Below are positions 12,029-24,634 of a DNA stretch of 64,000 nt, piece after piece. The notes under the pieces are model-generated. The model ran no database searches and had not been told where the DNA came from. It worked only from the letters and a program-made list of their open reading frames with translations. Position 1 is the stretch's first letter, and every line of letters starts with the position of its first letter. The stretch spans positions 1,541,001 to 1,605,000 of the forward strand of contig JACVTC010000019.1 in assembly GCA_016946835.1 (NCBI GenBank), read 5' to 3'. The position numbers and the translations under genes are program-made. Source of the DNA: Neocallimastix lanati (nom. inval.) (lineage: Eukaryota > Neocallimastigomycota > Neocallimastigomycetes > Neocallimastigales > Neocallimastigaceae).

Positions 12029-13792
12029 ATGGAAATCCAATTTATAAGAAATAAGAATTTCATTCTAAGAGGTTCAAGGTGCCACGGTATACCAATGGAG
12101 AATACGAAACTACTCTTTATCCGCGAACTTCGATCTTGGCCAGAAATCAAAATGCGAAGACATTTAAAGAAAACTCTGAATGAATTAAATGATAAGGTTT
12201 TATCAGTTAAACGTATTGCTAATTTTAATGATGCATTCTTTAAAATTAAAATAGTAGGTAATGAAGAAGAAATAACATCTATCACTGATTGTATTGTTAA
12301 TAGTTTCAAACGTGCTTCAATTAATGTTATTAATTGTAGCAAAAGGAATCATAAATACAGTTTTTCTTCACTCAAAAGGAAACATTTTGCCTTATCAGAA
12401 AAAGTGAATTCATCATATAATATCAACTTATTCACTACTTCAAATTCAAATGCAGATTCAAGTCAAAATTCAAATTCAAGTTCAAATACAGATTCATGTT
12501 CAAGTTCAAGTACAAGTTCAAGTACAAGCTCAAGTTTAAGTTCAAGTTCAAGTTCAAGTTCAAGTTCAAGTTCAAGTTCAAGTTCAAGTTCAAGTTCAAG
12601 TTCAAGTTCAAGTTCAAGTTCAAGTTCAAGTTCAAGTTCAAGTTCAAGTTCAAGTTCAAGTTCAAGTTCAAGTTCAAGTTCAAGTTCAAGTTCAAGTTCA
12701 AGTTCAAGTTCAAGTTCAAGTTCAAGTTCAAGTTCAAGTTCAAGTTCAAGTTCAAGTTCAAGTTCAAGTTCAAGTTCAAGTTTAAGTTCAAGTTCAAGTT
12801 CAAGTTCAAGTTCAAGTTCAAGTTCAAGTTCAAGTTCAAGTTTAAGTTCAAGTTCAAGTTCAAGTTTAAGTTCAAGTTCAAGTTCAAGTACAAGTTCAAG
12901 TTCAAGTACAAGTTCAAGTTCAATTTCAAATTTATGTTTAAATTCAGTTTCAAGTTCAGATTCAAATTCAATTTCCAGTTCAATCAATTATAACAATTCC
13001 AATAATATTAATAACACTCATATTAATAATAATACAGTTAAAGAATTTTCTCTATGTGTCAGTTGGAATACTAATGGATGGAACTTTGATAAAAAAGACA
13101 GTGTTGAATTCTTTATTTCAATGTACAAACCACTTTTTTTATGCTTTCAGGAAACAGGAAATGGTTCAGGTTCTAGCAGTAAATATCTGTGTCGAGTATC
13201 ATTTAAAAACTATAAACATTTCTTCAAAAAAGCTAATAATGAAATTCCCGGTAAAAGAGGTCTTTATATTGGGTTTCATAATTCTTGTCAAGCCTCTCTT
13301 GAAAACAACACTTATGAGTATATTATTTCCTTGTATACTTATAATTTTTGGAATTTCACTAAATGTTCTATTGGTAATGTGTACGTACCTCATAGTGGCC
13401 ATAGCCTTCATGCTAGAGCTGCTAGAATTGAAATTTTGTCGTGGTTAAATAGTCACTCTTCTCATCCTTCAATGTTGGTTGGTGATTTTAATTTACCTAC
13501 TGAGAAATTATGTAATTTGCTCTCTAAATTTAGTAATTGGAAAATTCTTCCCTTATGGGGCTCCCCAATTTCATGGAGTAGAGGTAATAGAGAATCTGAT
13601 ATAGATCATGCGATTGTCAATGATCATATGTTAGATTTACTTTCATATGGTACTTTTATTGACTTTCCCCCCATTTCGGATCATAAACCTTTATTAATAA
13701 AAGGTAAATGTTTTTTATCAGTTAATTCAGATAATTCTTTCTCTCTGCCTAAAAAGACAGTTAAACGGGATAGATTAAAATGTATAAATTAA
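12029..13792 (+). pseudogene. B2 N-terminal domain, poly-Ser linker and APE-type endonuclease
   Basis: The open frame of 587 codons starts at ATG 12029. Residues 1-105 are a compact domain shared with copy A4 (KLLFIRELRSW in B, KLIFIHDLNSW in A), possibly RRM-like. A Ser-rich linker (about 150-310) comes from a hexanucleotide expansion. Residues about 340-555 form an apurinic-endonuclease-like domain: SWNTNGW, CFQETGNGS, GLYIGFHNS, GNVYVPHSG, VGDFN, DIDHAI and a final SDHKPLL with the catalytic Asp-His. The domain should nick target DNA for reverse transcription. The frame is cut by TAA at 13790-13792, where B1 has GAA. In the intact element it would continue into RT as one protein. Confidence 0.85.
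12483..12935 (+). repeat. (TTCAAG)n hexanucleotide microsatellite coding poly-Ser
   Basis: About 450 bp of nearly pure TCAAGT repeats lies in frame as Ser-Ser codons, with a few TTA (Leu) and ACA (Thr) substitutions near the ends. All six frames are open across it, which creates spurious Lys-Phe, Leu-Asn and Glu-Leu repeat ORFs that should be ignored. Confidence 0.95.
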
Positions 13793-16686
13793 AAAGAATC
13801 AATTTTTGACAACAACTATTTTAGTGTATTAGAGGAAGTGATTCCAGATCCTAATATTAGTATTGATGATATTTCTAAGAAATTTATTTCAACTTCATTC
13901 AATATTGCTAAGGAACTTAATATCACGTCAATTTCAGAAGTTCGAAAATCTTTTTTTCATATGTCGCAGAAAATATTTAATTTGCAAAAACTCAAAATGA
14001 AATTATATAAATCCATTAAAAGAAGAGGTTCTTATCATAATTTAATGAATTTGAAGAATTAATTAAAAAATATAATAGAATGTGCAAAATTATTCATCAT
14101 ATGTGTAATATTTATAGGAAAACTGAATACCAACATTGGATCAATATAGGATGTGAATATATGAAATCTCATAACCCTAAGAAAGCTTGGAAATGGCTTA
14201 AAACAACAGCAAAAGTAGATAAATTTAAAAATATGTCAAATTCTCCAGTAAAGGACAAAAATGGTAAACTAGCTACTTCTACTAAAGAACAGTTAGAAGT
14301 ATGGCACAATCACTATAAAAAACTTGCTTCAAGCCATTCTGATATCAATAGTGCATTAATCGAATGGTCTAATAAATTTTCCAATGGTACAATTAGGTAT
14401 ACGAGACACAATGAATGGGATATAAATCAAGACATCAGTATTGAAGAAATTAAAGAAGCAATTTTAGCTACTCCAAATTATTAAGCTTCAGGCCCGGATG
14501 GAATTCCTATTGAATTTTATAAAGTTTAATTCCTCCGGATGACGAAAATTCAGTAAATAATTCTTCTTCTGGTTTAAATTGTTTACAGAAGATATACTCA
14601 AGAATTTAGAATGGAGAATTTCCTAGCACTTGGAACGAAGCAAGTATTATATCTATTCCTAAAAAAGGAGATGATCTATCTGATTGTGACAATTATCGAG
14701 GTATCTCTCTGATTAACAATGGTATTAAACTCATTTCGAAAATAGTCTCCAAAAGAATTTCGGAATATGGACTTAAAAATAATTTTATTAGGAGAGAGCA
14801 ATTTGGATTTCGTACAAAAGAAGAATGTGTTAGTTTATTTATTTCAATTCGAGAAATTTGTCAAAGGCGTAAAAATGATAATAAAGAAACTTACCTTGCT
14901 TTTCTAGATTTAAAAAAGGCATATGATTCTGTTCCAATAGGTAATATTTTATATAGATTAGATGCTTTAGGTATTAGAGGTAAATGTTATCAATTTATAA
15001 AAAATCTATATTTGACTTCCAAAGCCAGTGTTAAAATTTATGATCAATATTCGGAATCTTTTAATATTATGAAAGGAGTTAGACAAGGTTGTCCACTATC
15101 ACCAATTCTTTTCAATCTTTTTATTAATGACATTTTTAATGATGTTTCAGAACTTGGAATTCCTTTAGGCGAATCTAGATGTTGTGGTGGACTCTTTGCA
15201 GATGATATTGTTCTATGCGCACCATCAAGAACTAAGTTAAAAAAAATGCTTAAGAAGGTAAATGAATGGGCTAAATTTAATATGATGAATTTTGGAATTA
15301 ACAAGTGTGCAACGATGGTGATTCGACCAGACACACCTCTTTTTCAAAATAAAAGAGATCCTACTTTTTATCTTGCTGGTCAACCAATTCCAATAACTAA
15401 ATGTTATACCTATTTAGGTATACCATTTGATAAAAGCTTATCGTTGAACCCTATTATTAAATTACTTAACTCTAAAGTTACTAAAGCTCTCTTTTCTGTT
15501 AGTAAATTTCTTTCAAATTCCAAAATTCCTATTCCATTTAAGAAGATTATTATTAACTCCTATGTACTTAGTAAAGTCTCTTACTTTGCACCTTTACTTG
15601 GTTCAAATAAAGCGAGAACAAATAATACTCATAAATTAATTAATAAAGGATTAAGATGGGTTGCAAGTTTACAAAAAGCCAAATCTTTTATCAATGTATA
15701 TTCTATTTAAAAATATTTAAATATTCCTCCATTGTCAGCTAAGTGTGCTTTGTCTCAAGTCAAATGTTTTGATAAATGGAAAGATTCAAATTGTATTATT
15801 TCTTATTTAGTTAATAATATTCCAAAATCTAGAAAATATACATGGACGAAAGAAAGTAGAACTCTTAAACGTAAACTAGAGAAAAGAGGTAATAACGATA
15901 ATAAAATCAAGGATTTTTATTGGAAAAGAGATATGAAAATCAATTCTATTAAAGCTGAGTTTTATGACAAAAACAAATTCGAAGAAACATCAAAATTTAT
16001 AAAACTTTATTATGAATATCCTGATTCTTTCATATGGTTTCTATTGGCTATTGAGAGCATGAAGCGGATATAGATTAGATGCTAGAATTACTAAAGCTGC
16101 AAAAATAATAGATCAAATGTGTCCTAATTTTTGTCCCTGTTGTAAAAATAATAAACAATGGATAAGTCATTGGTTAATTGATTGTCCATTTTTCAATCAT
16201 ATTCGTAGTAAAGCTATTGATAAAATTTTATTTTTATATAATGCTTTTAACTGTGGTAACCTAACAAATGATATTGTTAATAGTAATAATAGTAATAATA
16301 ATAATAGTTATGGTAATATTAGTAATAGTATTTTTAGTAATGTTAGTAATAGTATTGAAAATAATGTGTATATTGATTCTAGTGTGTGTGAAAAAGTGTT
16401 TAATTTCCTTCTTGGAGGTCGAAGTATTAATAACAGTACAAGAGAATGGAAGGATCTATTTAAGTGCCAGATGAAATCAGGTGCTTATTCTGATACTCCG
16501 TTCTTAGTGGTTACTGCGGCACTTCTCCAATTGATTATACCTATTGCTATTGGCCAGCAATGGTCTTTGTTCAATAGGTTCAAATCGAATCGTACTACTA
16601 CTACCAAGAGCGTCAATGCTGAAGAAACAGTAAGACAGGCCAGCAGAGCTAGCGCAACCAATGAAGATCATAATTTCATATCTTAA
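13793..16686 (+). pseudogene. B2 reverse transcriptase region, multiply disrupted
   Basis: This is homologous throughout to B1. Lesions relative to B1 are: a 1-base deletion near 14044, TTAAA changed to TTAAG-type stop near 14482, a 1-base deletion near 14525, TCA to TAA near 15708, and a 1-base insertion near 16025. The TAG at 14607-14609 is at the same codon as in B1. RT blocks GVRQGCPLSPILF (near 15075) and FADD (near 15197) remain, as do the zinc finger (CPCCKNNKQWISHWLIDC, near 16130) and the FLLGG module (near 16400). Stop TAA is at 16684-16686. Confidence 0.85.
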
Positions 16687-16717
16687 AATTATGATTAACA
16701 TTGCGAAGTTAAAATTA

Positions 16718-16741
16718 ATTATTATACTTCAGTATAATAAT
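16718..16741 (+). other. Perfect hairpin in the B2 3' UTR
   Basis: It is the same 10-bp stem and TTCA loop as in B1 (8495-8518), although neighbouring 3' UTR bases differ between the copies. Confidence 0.7.
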
Positions 16742-17177
16742 GCCCTTGTGAAATCTTACAGATATTAATTAAATGAAACTAGAATACTTTATACCATTTT
16801 TTTTTTTATTTTGTGTTTCTTTTTTTTGTTTATTTTTTATCTTTTTTTTTCTTTTTATTACATGTATTTTATCATATATATAATTAATAAAGATGAAACA
16901 AGTTTGCTGCCGTTAAAAAAAAATATCCTTTTAAAATATTTTAACATATAAAAAAATAAATATATTATTTTACATTATATTTTATTGAATAAATAATTTT
17001 CCACTAATATTGTTTTTTAATATATCTTAGAAATTCAATTCATGTGAAAAAATTAACTTTTATATTCAATAAACTTAAATATTAATATTTTATATATAAT
17101 TCTTTGGTATACAACCCTCATAATAAATTCATATTAAATAGAAATTTAGTCAGTCCCTTTCTCAACAAACTCTAAAC

Positions 17178-19206
17178 ATGGATGCTTCTAGCTCAGTTAA
17201 TACTACTCCCTACCATCATGGTTTCTACTGCTTCGGTAATCATATAAACAATTATAAACTTATTTTTATTCATGACCTTAATTCTTGGTCCCCTAGCAAA
17301 CTTATGGTTCAAGTTATTAGTAAGATCCCTAACTACAATGAAATTATTCCATATGTTAAAAAAATTTTTTCTCCAAGGTATGGCTCATACTTCATTATTA
17401 GGGTTAATAAACACAAAAATGATCTCAACTTTTTCGATGTTTTAAATTTCTTATAGAAAATATTCCTGAAACAGCTAAAATTAACTGGTCCTTGTGTAAT
17501 AAACTTAAACAAAAGAACAAGTCAAGAAAATCTAATAACATTGATGTTGAACTTAATCCTATGGCGAAAGATTTTTTCTCTAGCTATCTAAATTCAAATT
17601 CTTTTTTCCTCAATTTCTGTGTTAGTTAGAATATTAATGGTTGGAATACTGAAAAGCGTGATAGTATTTTATATCTCAACTCTACTTTTAAACCTATATG
17701 TATCTATTTACAAGAAAATGGAAAAAGTAAATATTTTCTAAAAGATGTTTCAACACCATTAATTCCAAATTACAACTCAGTTTTCTTTAGAACTAATCCT
17801 AAAACCCCCGGTATGAAAGGACTCTTTATTGGTGTTCATTCTTCGTGCTCTTTCTTCCAGGAACCGTTTTTATACAAATATATTATTTCAGTAAATATCA
17901 CTTCTTTCTGAAATCAAAAATGTACAATTGGTAATATCTACTTCCCTTAAACAAATGGAAGGAAGCAAGACTAGTTGCTTTTGATGAACTTTCTCAATGG
18001 TTACGTTTTCACAATAGAAAAAATGTTCCTGCTGTACTAATTGGTGATTTTAACATGTCATTAAAGAATATCAAAACATTCATTTCAAATAATTTTCCTA
18101 ATTGGTATATTTCTCCCTTGTATGGTAATCAATATACTTATGCGAAAAGTACTAAATTATCTTGCATTGATCATGTCATCTATAGTGAGGCTTTGGAAAA
18201 ATATATTAATAAGACATCGGCTTGTACTTCATTTTATGATATTTCTGATCATAAACCTATTTTACTTTCTTGCAACAAAGTTCTTTCCGTTTGATTTATG
18301 AGGACTGCTAAAATTTCTAAATGGTCTGCTTATATTTGTAAGATAAAAAATTCAGATATTTTATTACATAATTATTTTTCAATCTTAGCAAATGACCTCG
18401 ATTCTCATTACAATTCGCTTACGGCTGATGAAATGGTATAAAATTTAGTCAATGCAGCAAGTAATATAAGGAAAGATATTAAAGCTTTCATTCCAACAAA
18501 TTTAAAAGGATCTACTTTTCATTGTTCTTATTTCATTAAAAATCTGTCTCATGAAAAACATATTACATTTAAAAACATTAAACCTTTCTTTAATTGTGAA
18601 AATGTCAATAATTACCTTGAACAATTTAACAGATATGAAAAACTTTGCAAATTAATCAAGAAAACAAAGAGAAATTTCATTCTGCTAGACATAAGGCTAA
18701 TATATTAAAAATCAATAATTATTTTCTGAATAAAGATTTCAAAAATGGTTGGAATGTTTAAAAAAAATGGCTAAACCATCTTATTCATCTACCTCACTTA
18801 CTTGCATTAAATCAAAATTTGGTCAAGATATTATCTCACCTACTAAACAATTAGATAGATGGGCTGAATATTATAAGGATCTAGCTTCTGACCCCTCAGG
18901 TCACAGCTTTAATCGTAACTACTGGAATCATGCTTTACAGAATATTAGTCTTAGATCCTCTGCTTGGAATATCAATGGTTCAATTACTATTAATGATATT
19001 AAAAATACTATTTCATCAATGAAAAACAACAAAACACCCGGCCCCGATGGTATCCTGATTGAATTCCACAAAGCTTTATTTTGCAATGAAGAATTACTAG
19101 AAACACATCCTGTCGCTAGAAAGTGTCTTAAATTAATATTTAATAAAATCTTGAATGGATCCTTTCCAAAAAAATGGAACTCAGCTTCTATTGTATCTAT
19201 TCAATT
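17178..19206 (+). pseudogene. A4: 5' half of a LINE family A copy (N-domain, endonuclease, start of RT)
   Basis: ATG at 17178 opens 92 codons homologous to the B2 N-terminal domain, then a stop at 17454. Endonuclease pieces follow in shifting frames: a SWNINGW-like block (TAG replaces Trp, near 17628), GLFIGVHSSC (near 17820), GNIYFP, IGDFNMS (near 18040), CIDHVIYS (near 18165) and ISDHKPILL (near 18241). The linker and the start of RT (18749-19206) end at NSASIVSI with no tail, so the copy is 3'-truncated. RT sequence from 19100 matches A1 from 4962, identifying the family. It shows what A1-A3 lack and that A, like B, fuses N-domain, endonuclease and RT. Confidence 0.8.
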
Positions 19207-19548
19207 TACTCTTTATTATTATTATAGTTATTAAGCCACAATATTATATTCTAATAAAATAATATATAAAAAATCAGTTTAAATAATTACCAGAAAGTAA
19301 TACATAAATTAATTTATTTTCTGTTATATTAAATCTTTATTATTGTTTTATTTTATTAATTTAATGAGAAAAAACGATATATTATTTATTTATAAGAATA
19401 TATATTTGAGGCTTTATCCTGATAACACCAAAATAAATAATTTTACACCTTTGTTATTATTTGTAATTCTTGTTCATAATTCTTATTATTCTTTTATTCT
19501 TTAGTAAACAATATCTCTTTTCTAATTCTCTGATTATATTTTTCTCTC

Positions 19549-20097
<549 letters not shown>

Positions 20098-21057
20098 AAT
20101 TGTTAGAATATGTGAAATATATGAAAAATAAACTTCAAATGTATTGAAATATATTGTAATATAAATAATGTATAAGTCACAATGCATCGATATAAATGGA
20201 TTTATTTTATAATAATAAAGTGCTAGTAACTCTTTATCATAAAATATATTAAAAAAATTGACATAATTATAAACCATAAATTTCTGACTCTTAACAAATT
20301 ATTATTATATATTAATATTTTTATTTAATTATAAAAATTTTGATTTTATCATTATACTATTTGCCAATATTTAAAATCTACTAAAGTAAAATATAAATAA
20401 TAATAAAAGAAATTGTATGTCATTGTGTAACACAAAACCTAAATTTTATTATATATTAAACTTCATATAGAGGGAAAATAATTTAAATATTTTTATTTAT
20501 ATTTATCTTAATTGAATAGTAAATAAAAAATTTCTATTTATAAATAGTAAAAGAATATTTTTTAAATTTCAAATTAAAGATACATATTAATTAATTAAAA
20601 CTATATTAAAACATTTCTTTATTCATTAATGATAAAAAAAAAAATAATATATAAGATAAATTTTAATAAAAGTATATATTATATTAAATTTTTAACATAA
20701 TGTCAAATTAACAATTATTTATTTCTTAAAAAACTATAATTATATTAACAAAAATGTATTAAATCAATTCAAAAATGAAAAATGTATAGAATTTAAATAT
20801 TTTACAATACATTATGTTTAAATTGAAATTTAAAAAATTATTTAAATAAACCATTATAAATAACATATATATTACTATTTAAATAAATAATATATTTATA
20901 AACTTAACATAAAAAAAAATAGTTTACAAATAATTTTTCTTTTTTTTTTTTTTCTTAATTTTCTTTGTTTATAAAATTTATTTAAATACCATAACATATA
21001 ATACAAAAAAAGGAAAGAAATTGATTATATTGAATTTTATAATAAATAATAGTTTCA
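20098..21057. other. A/T-rich region, upstream flank of the low-complexity gene
   Basis: No gene. From about 20410 to 21120 it is recognisably duplicated at about 45390-46040, upstream of the decayed paralogue, so it probably contains the promoter of the gene starting at 21058. Confidence 0.6.
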
Positions 21058-22481
21058 ATGGAATTTCTTTTAGGAGGTATATATATATATATATATTGAA
21101 AAATGGAAGAAATAATAATTATTGATTAATAATATAAAAAAAAAATAATAAAAATTGCTAAAAATTGAAAGTGTTCAAATTTAGTATAAAAAGAAAAATT
21201 GATGAAATTTAAATATTTACATCAATTATATACTAACAAAAAAATATTTGTTAGATATAAGATAAAATAAGATAAAAATAAAAATAAAAATAAAAATAAA
21301 AATAAAAAATAATAAAAAAAATGAATTAATTTTTATAATAATTAAAAATAATTAATATAATCATTTATTAAATTTCTATTTTTATCTTAATAACACTATT
21401 ATTATTAAAATTAATTATAGCTTTAGCTAGTGGTATGGCTGCTGGTATGGCTAGTAGTATGGCTGGTGGAATGGCTGGTATACCAACCCAAACTAATAAA
21501 CCAACTCAAACTACTAAACCATCTCAAAAACCAGCTAATACTAATTCTGCAAATGCACATTCTAGCAATGATGGTTCTATGCTAAGTCAGTTATTAGGTG
21601 ATGATTATAAGAAACCAACTACTACCAGTAGTACTAATACTTCTTCAAGTTATAGTGCTGCTCCAACCACACCATCTGATGCCTCCCAAGTCGGAAATAA
21701 TCAAGAACCATATAAGATTACTCCAGGTTATTATGGACAAAGTGTTTTTCAAAATAATCAAAATAATCAAAGCAGTCAAAATACTAATAATACTGAAAAT
21801 ACTCATAATACTGAAAATGCTCAAAATACTGAAAATACTGAAAATGCTCATAATACTGAAAATTCTCAAAATACTGAAAATACTCAAAATATAGAAAATA
21901 CTCAAAATACTAATGGACAAGTTCAAAATGCTCAAAATGCTCAAACTGCTCAAACTGCTCAAAATGCTCAAACTGCTCAAAATGCTCAAAATGCTCAAAA
22001 TGCTCAAAATGCTCAAAATGCTCAAAATGCTCAAAATGCTCAAAATGCTCAAAATGCTCAAAATGCTCAAAATGCTCAAAATGCTAATGGACAAGATCAA
22101 AATGCTAATGGACAAGATCAAAATGGATATGGACAAGATCAAAATGGATATGGTCCAGGGGGCTTCGGTCCTGGTTGTTATGGTCCAAGTGGTTATGGTC
22201 CAAGTGGTTATGGTCCAAGTGGTTACGGTCCAGGAGGCTATGGTCAAGGTGGCTTCGGTCCAGGGGGCTTCGGTCCAGGGGGCTATGGATATGGAGGTCC
22301 AGGATTTGGAGGTTTTGGACCATACGGTCGTCCTCCACCACCTCCACCATTTGCTTTTGGTCGTCCACCACCACCTGCTTTTGGTTATGGAGGTTATGGA
22401 TACGGTCCTGGTTTCGGAGGAGAAGGTTATGGAAATAATGGAAATACTAATGGCAATAATAATAATAATAATAGTAGTTAA
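21058..22481 (+). CDS. Low-complexity Gly/Ala, Asn/Gln/Ala and Gly-Tyr-Gly-Pro repeat protein
   Basis: Two exons, 21058-21076 and 21421-22481, join through a GTATAT...TATAG intron of 344 bp to give about 359 residues. The alternative start ATG 21435 lacks the first 11 residues; the spliced start gives MEFLLGALASGMAAGM, a small-residue hydrophobic stretch with GxxxG-like spacing. A Ser/Thr/Pro/Gln region follows, then Asn-Thr-Glu repeats, about 20 Asn-Ala-Gln repeats, and a C-terminal Gly-Tyr-Gly-Pro region with proline runs, ending in Asn/Ser. The protein should be disordered and prion- or condensate-like; no catalytic domain is seen and I do not recognise a family. The intron and start are inferred from sequence. 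A mutated duplicate at 45.4-46.7 kb supports a real ancestral unit. Confidence 0.65.
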
Positions 22482-22798
22482 TGTTAAAAAAAAATAAAAA
22501 AGGAAAAAAGAAAAAGAAAAAGAAAAAGAAAAGAATCATTATCTGACATAGAAATTTTCTTTTTTCATTATAATTTCTTTGAATTTCTTTATTAACAAAA
22601 ATTCTTTCTTTTTTTTACATTACCTATGATAATGTCAACTTTTTATTAATGTTATAATTAATAAAAAAAAAGATGGAACAAATTATTTAATGTAAAAAGT
22701 ATATACAAAGTAGCATTTCTTATATGTTAAAAGCATTACAAGTATGTCATAAAAAAATGTTTAGAATTACAGCTTAAATATTAGCTTTTTTAAAATTC

Positions 22799-22836
<38 letters not shown>

Positions 22837-23217
22837 GAAATAATGAAAAGAAATATATATATAATTAATATGTATTAAAAATTAAAATTAAAAATAAATT
22901 AATAATAGTTTTAAAAAGGCCTTATGCAAATGACTATATAAATTTCGTATTTTATTTTTTCTTTTTAATACTATGTGTGTTGATACATTTTTATAATTTA
23001 TTGGATATTTTTATATTAAAAATTATGTATATACATATATTTAATAATAAAATTTAAAATATAATAAAATAAATAATTTTCACATTTATTATAAAATAAT
23101 AAAAATAATAAAAACAAATAAAATATTTAAAAATTTAAAAAAAGAATTAATAATAATAATATATAATAAATAATAAATAATTAAAAAAAAGTATTTTATG
23201 ATTATATATTTGTTATT
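22482..23217. other. 3' flank, A/T-rich
   Basis: A/G-rich patch after the stop, a poly(A) run at 22799-22826, and otherwise featureless A/T DNA. Confidence 0.55.
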
Positions 23218-23225
23218 TTTGTGTG

Positions 23226-23256
<31 letters not shown>

Positions 23257-23358
23257 TATTCTTTTATCTTTTTTTTTCTTTTTATTACATGTATTTTATT
23301 AACTATTTAATTAATAAAGATGCAACAAGTTTGCTTGCCGTTAAAAATAAAAAAAATA
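23218..23358 (+). mobile_element. B3: 3'-end-only LINE family B fragment
   Basis: TTATTACATGTATTTTAT, then TTAATTAATAAAGATGCAACAAGTTTGC and GCCGTTAAAA, match the end of the B1 and B2 3' UTRs. Only about 120-140 bp is present, preceded by a long T-run that may be the expanded T-rich part of the B 3' UTR. No clear target duplication is seen. Confidence 0.75.
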
Positions 23359-24409
23359 TATTTACTATATTAATGATAATAATGTAATAATAAAAAATAA
23401 TAATAATAATAATATTGGATAATAATAATTTTATTTTTTAAGAATATTTTATTTATATATTTATTTTAATGATTTAAAGAATTTTTTTTATATTATTAAA
23501 AGGTAATTTTTAATTTTTTTTTTTTTTTTTTTAAAAAACTTTTATAATTGAATATTAATAAAAATTATTTTATTAAATTAATATTATATTTCTATTAATA
23601 ATTTTTGTATTTATATCCTTAGTTTTATTAATATTTTTATTGTTAAAAATAAATTATTCTTTATATTATTACAAAAATAAAAAATTTTATATGTTTTTAA
23701 AAAAAATATATATTCTTTGAATTTTCTTAAAAATAAAATATTCTTTAAAAAATAATATATATATATATATTATTTTTATAAATTAAAGTTTTAATATCTT
23801 TAAGATAATAAAATATTCTTTAAAAGTAAAATATTTTATTATAAGTTTTAGATAAAAATTTTTTTTTTTTAACTTCTCATTATACCACTTCATCATTATT
23901 TAAAATATCTAAAAATTAAAAGTTTAATATATTTTAAAAAAATATTCTTTAAAAATAGAACATTTTTCTATAAAAAAAAAAAAATTTTTTACCTTCTATG
24001 TTTATTAACATTTTAATTAATTCATTTTAGCATTTTAATTAATTCATTTATATATGATAGTATAATACGTCACGATAAAAGGATGTAAAGCCTCTTGCGA
24101 AATGCAACATTCTCTATATAAATATATATAAATTTCCTTTTTTGTAAAGGAGAGTGTAACTAAATATTTTAATAATATTAAACGTAACACTGAAAAACCT
24201 TTTTTTTTTTTTAATAATTAATAAAGTTTTTTTTTCATTAATATAAATTATTATTGTATAAATCACCAATTTTCTCACAATAAATAAATAACAAGTAAAT
24301 AAATAAATAAGTAAATAAATAAATAATAAGTAAATAAATAAATAAAACTATATAAATAACTATATAAATAACTATATAAATAAATAAATTATAATTACAT
24401 AAATAGATA

Positions 24410-24442
<33 letters not shown>

Positions 24443-24634
24443 AAAATAAGTAATTGTAATAAAAAATAATGAATATTGTCACATCAGAAGACACGATCAT
24501 AATTAATATTCATTACAAGTAATAATTTCACAATGAATTTATTTATTTTATTTTTTATGTAATTTTTATCAATAATTTATTAAATTATAAAATATTTGTA
24601 TAATATTATTTTAATTAGAGGGATTTATTTTAAC
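23359..24634. other. A/T-rich DNA with TTGCGAAATGCAACA motif
   Basis: No gene. It contains TTGCGAAATGCAACA at 24095-24109, one member of a motif recurring in the window, then TAAA/TAAATAAG microsatellites at about 24280-24450. Confidence 0.5.

Larger units (their letters stand above)
11372..16923 (+). mobile_element. B2: near-complete LINE family B copy, inactivated
   Basis: This is the most complete LINE here: a structured 5' leader (11372-11590), an A/T-rich leader to 12028, a fused N-terminal domain/Ser linker/endonuclease/RT frame, a 3' UTR with conserved hairpin, and a short A tail (16914-16923). I see no target duplication: the left flank ends in ACGCTGT and the right flank starts TATCCTTTT. 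Either the duplication is lost or the ends were rearranged. Several nonsense changes and frameshifts, absent in B1, show it is dead. Confidence 0.85.

Noticed and set aside
12435-12993. Lys-Phe, Leu-Asn and Glu-Leu repeat ORFs
   Set aside because: Shadows of the TCAAGT hexamer; only the Ser frame continues into real protein domains.
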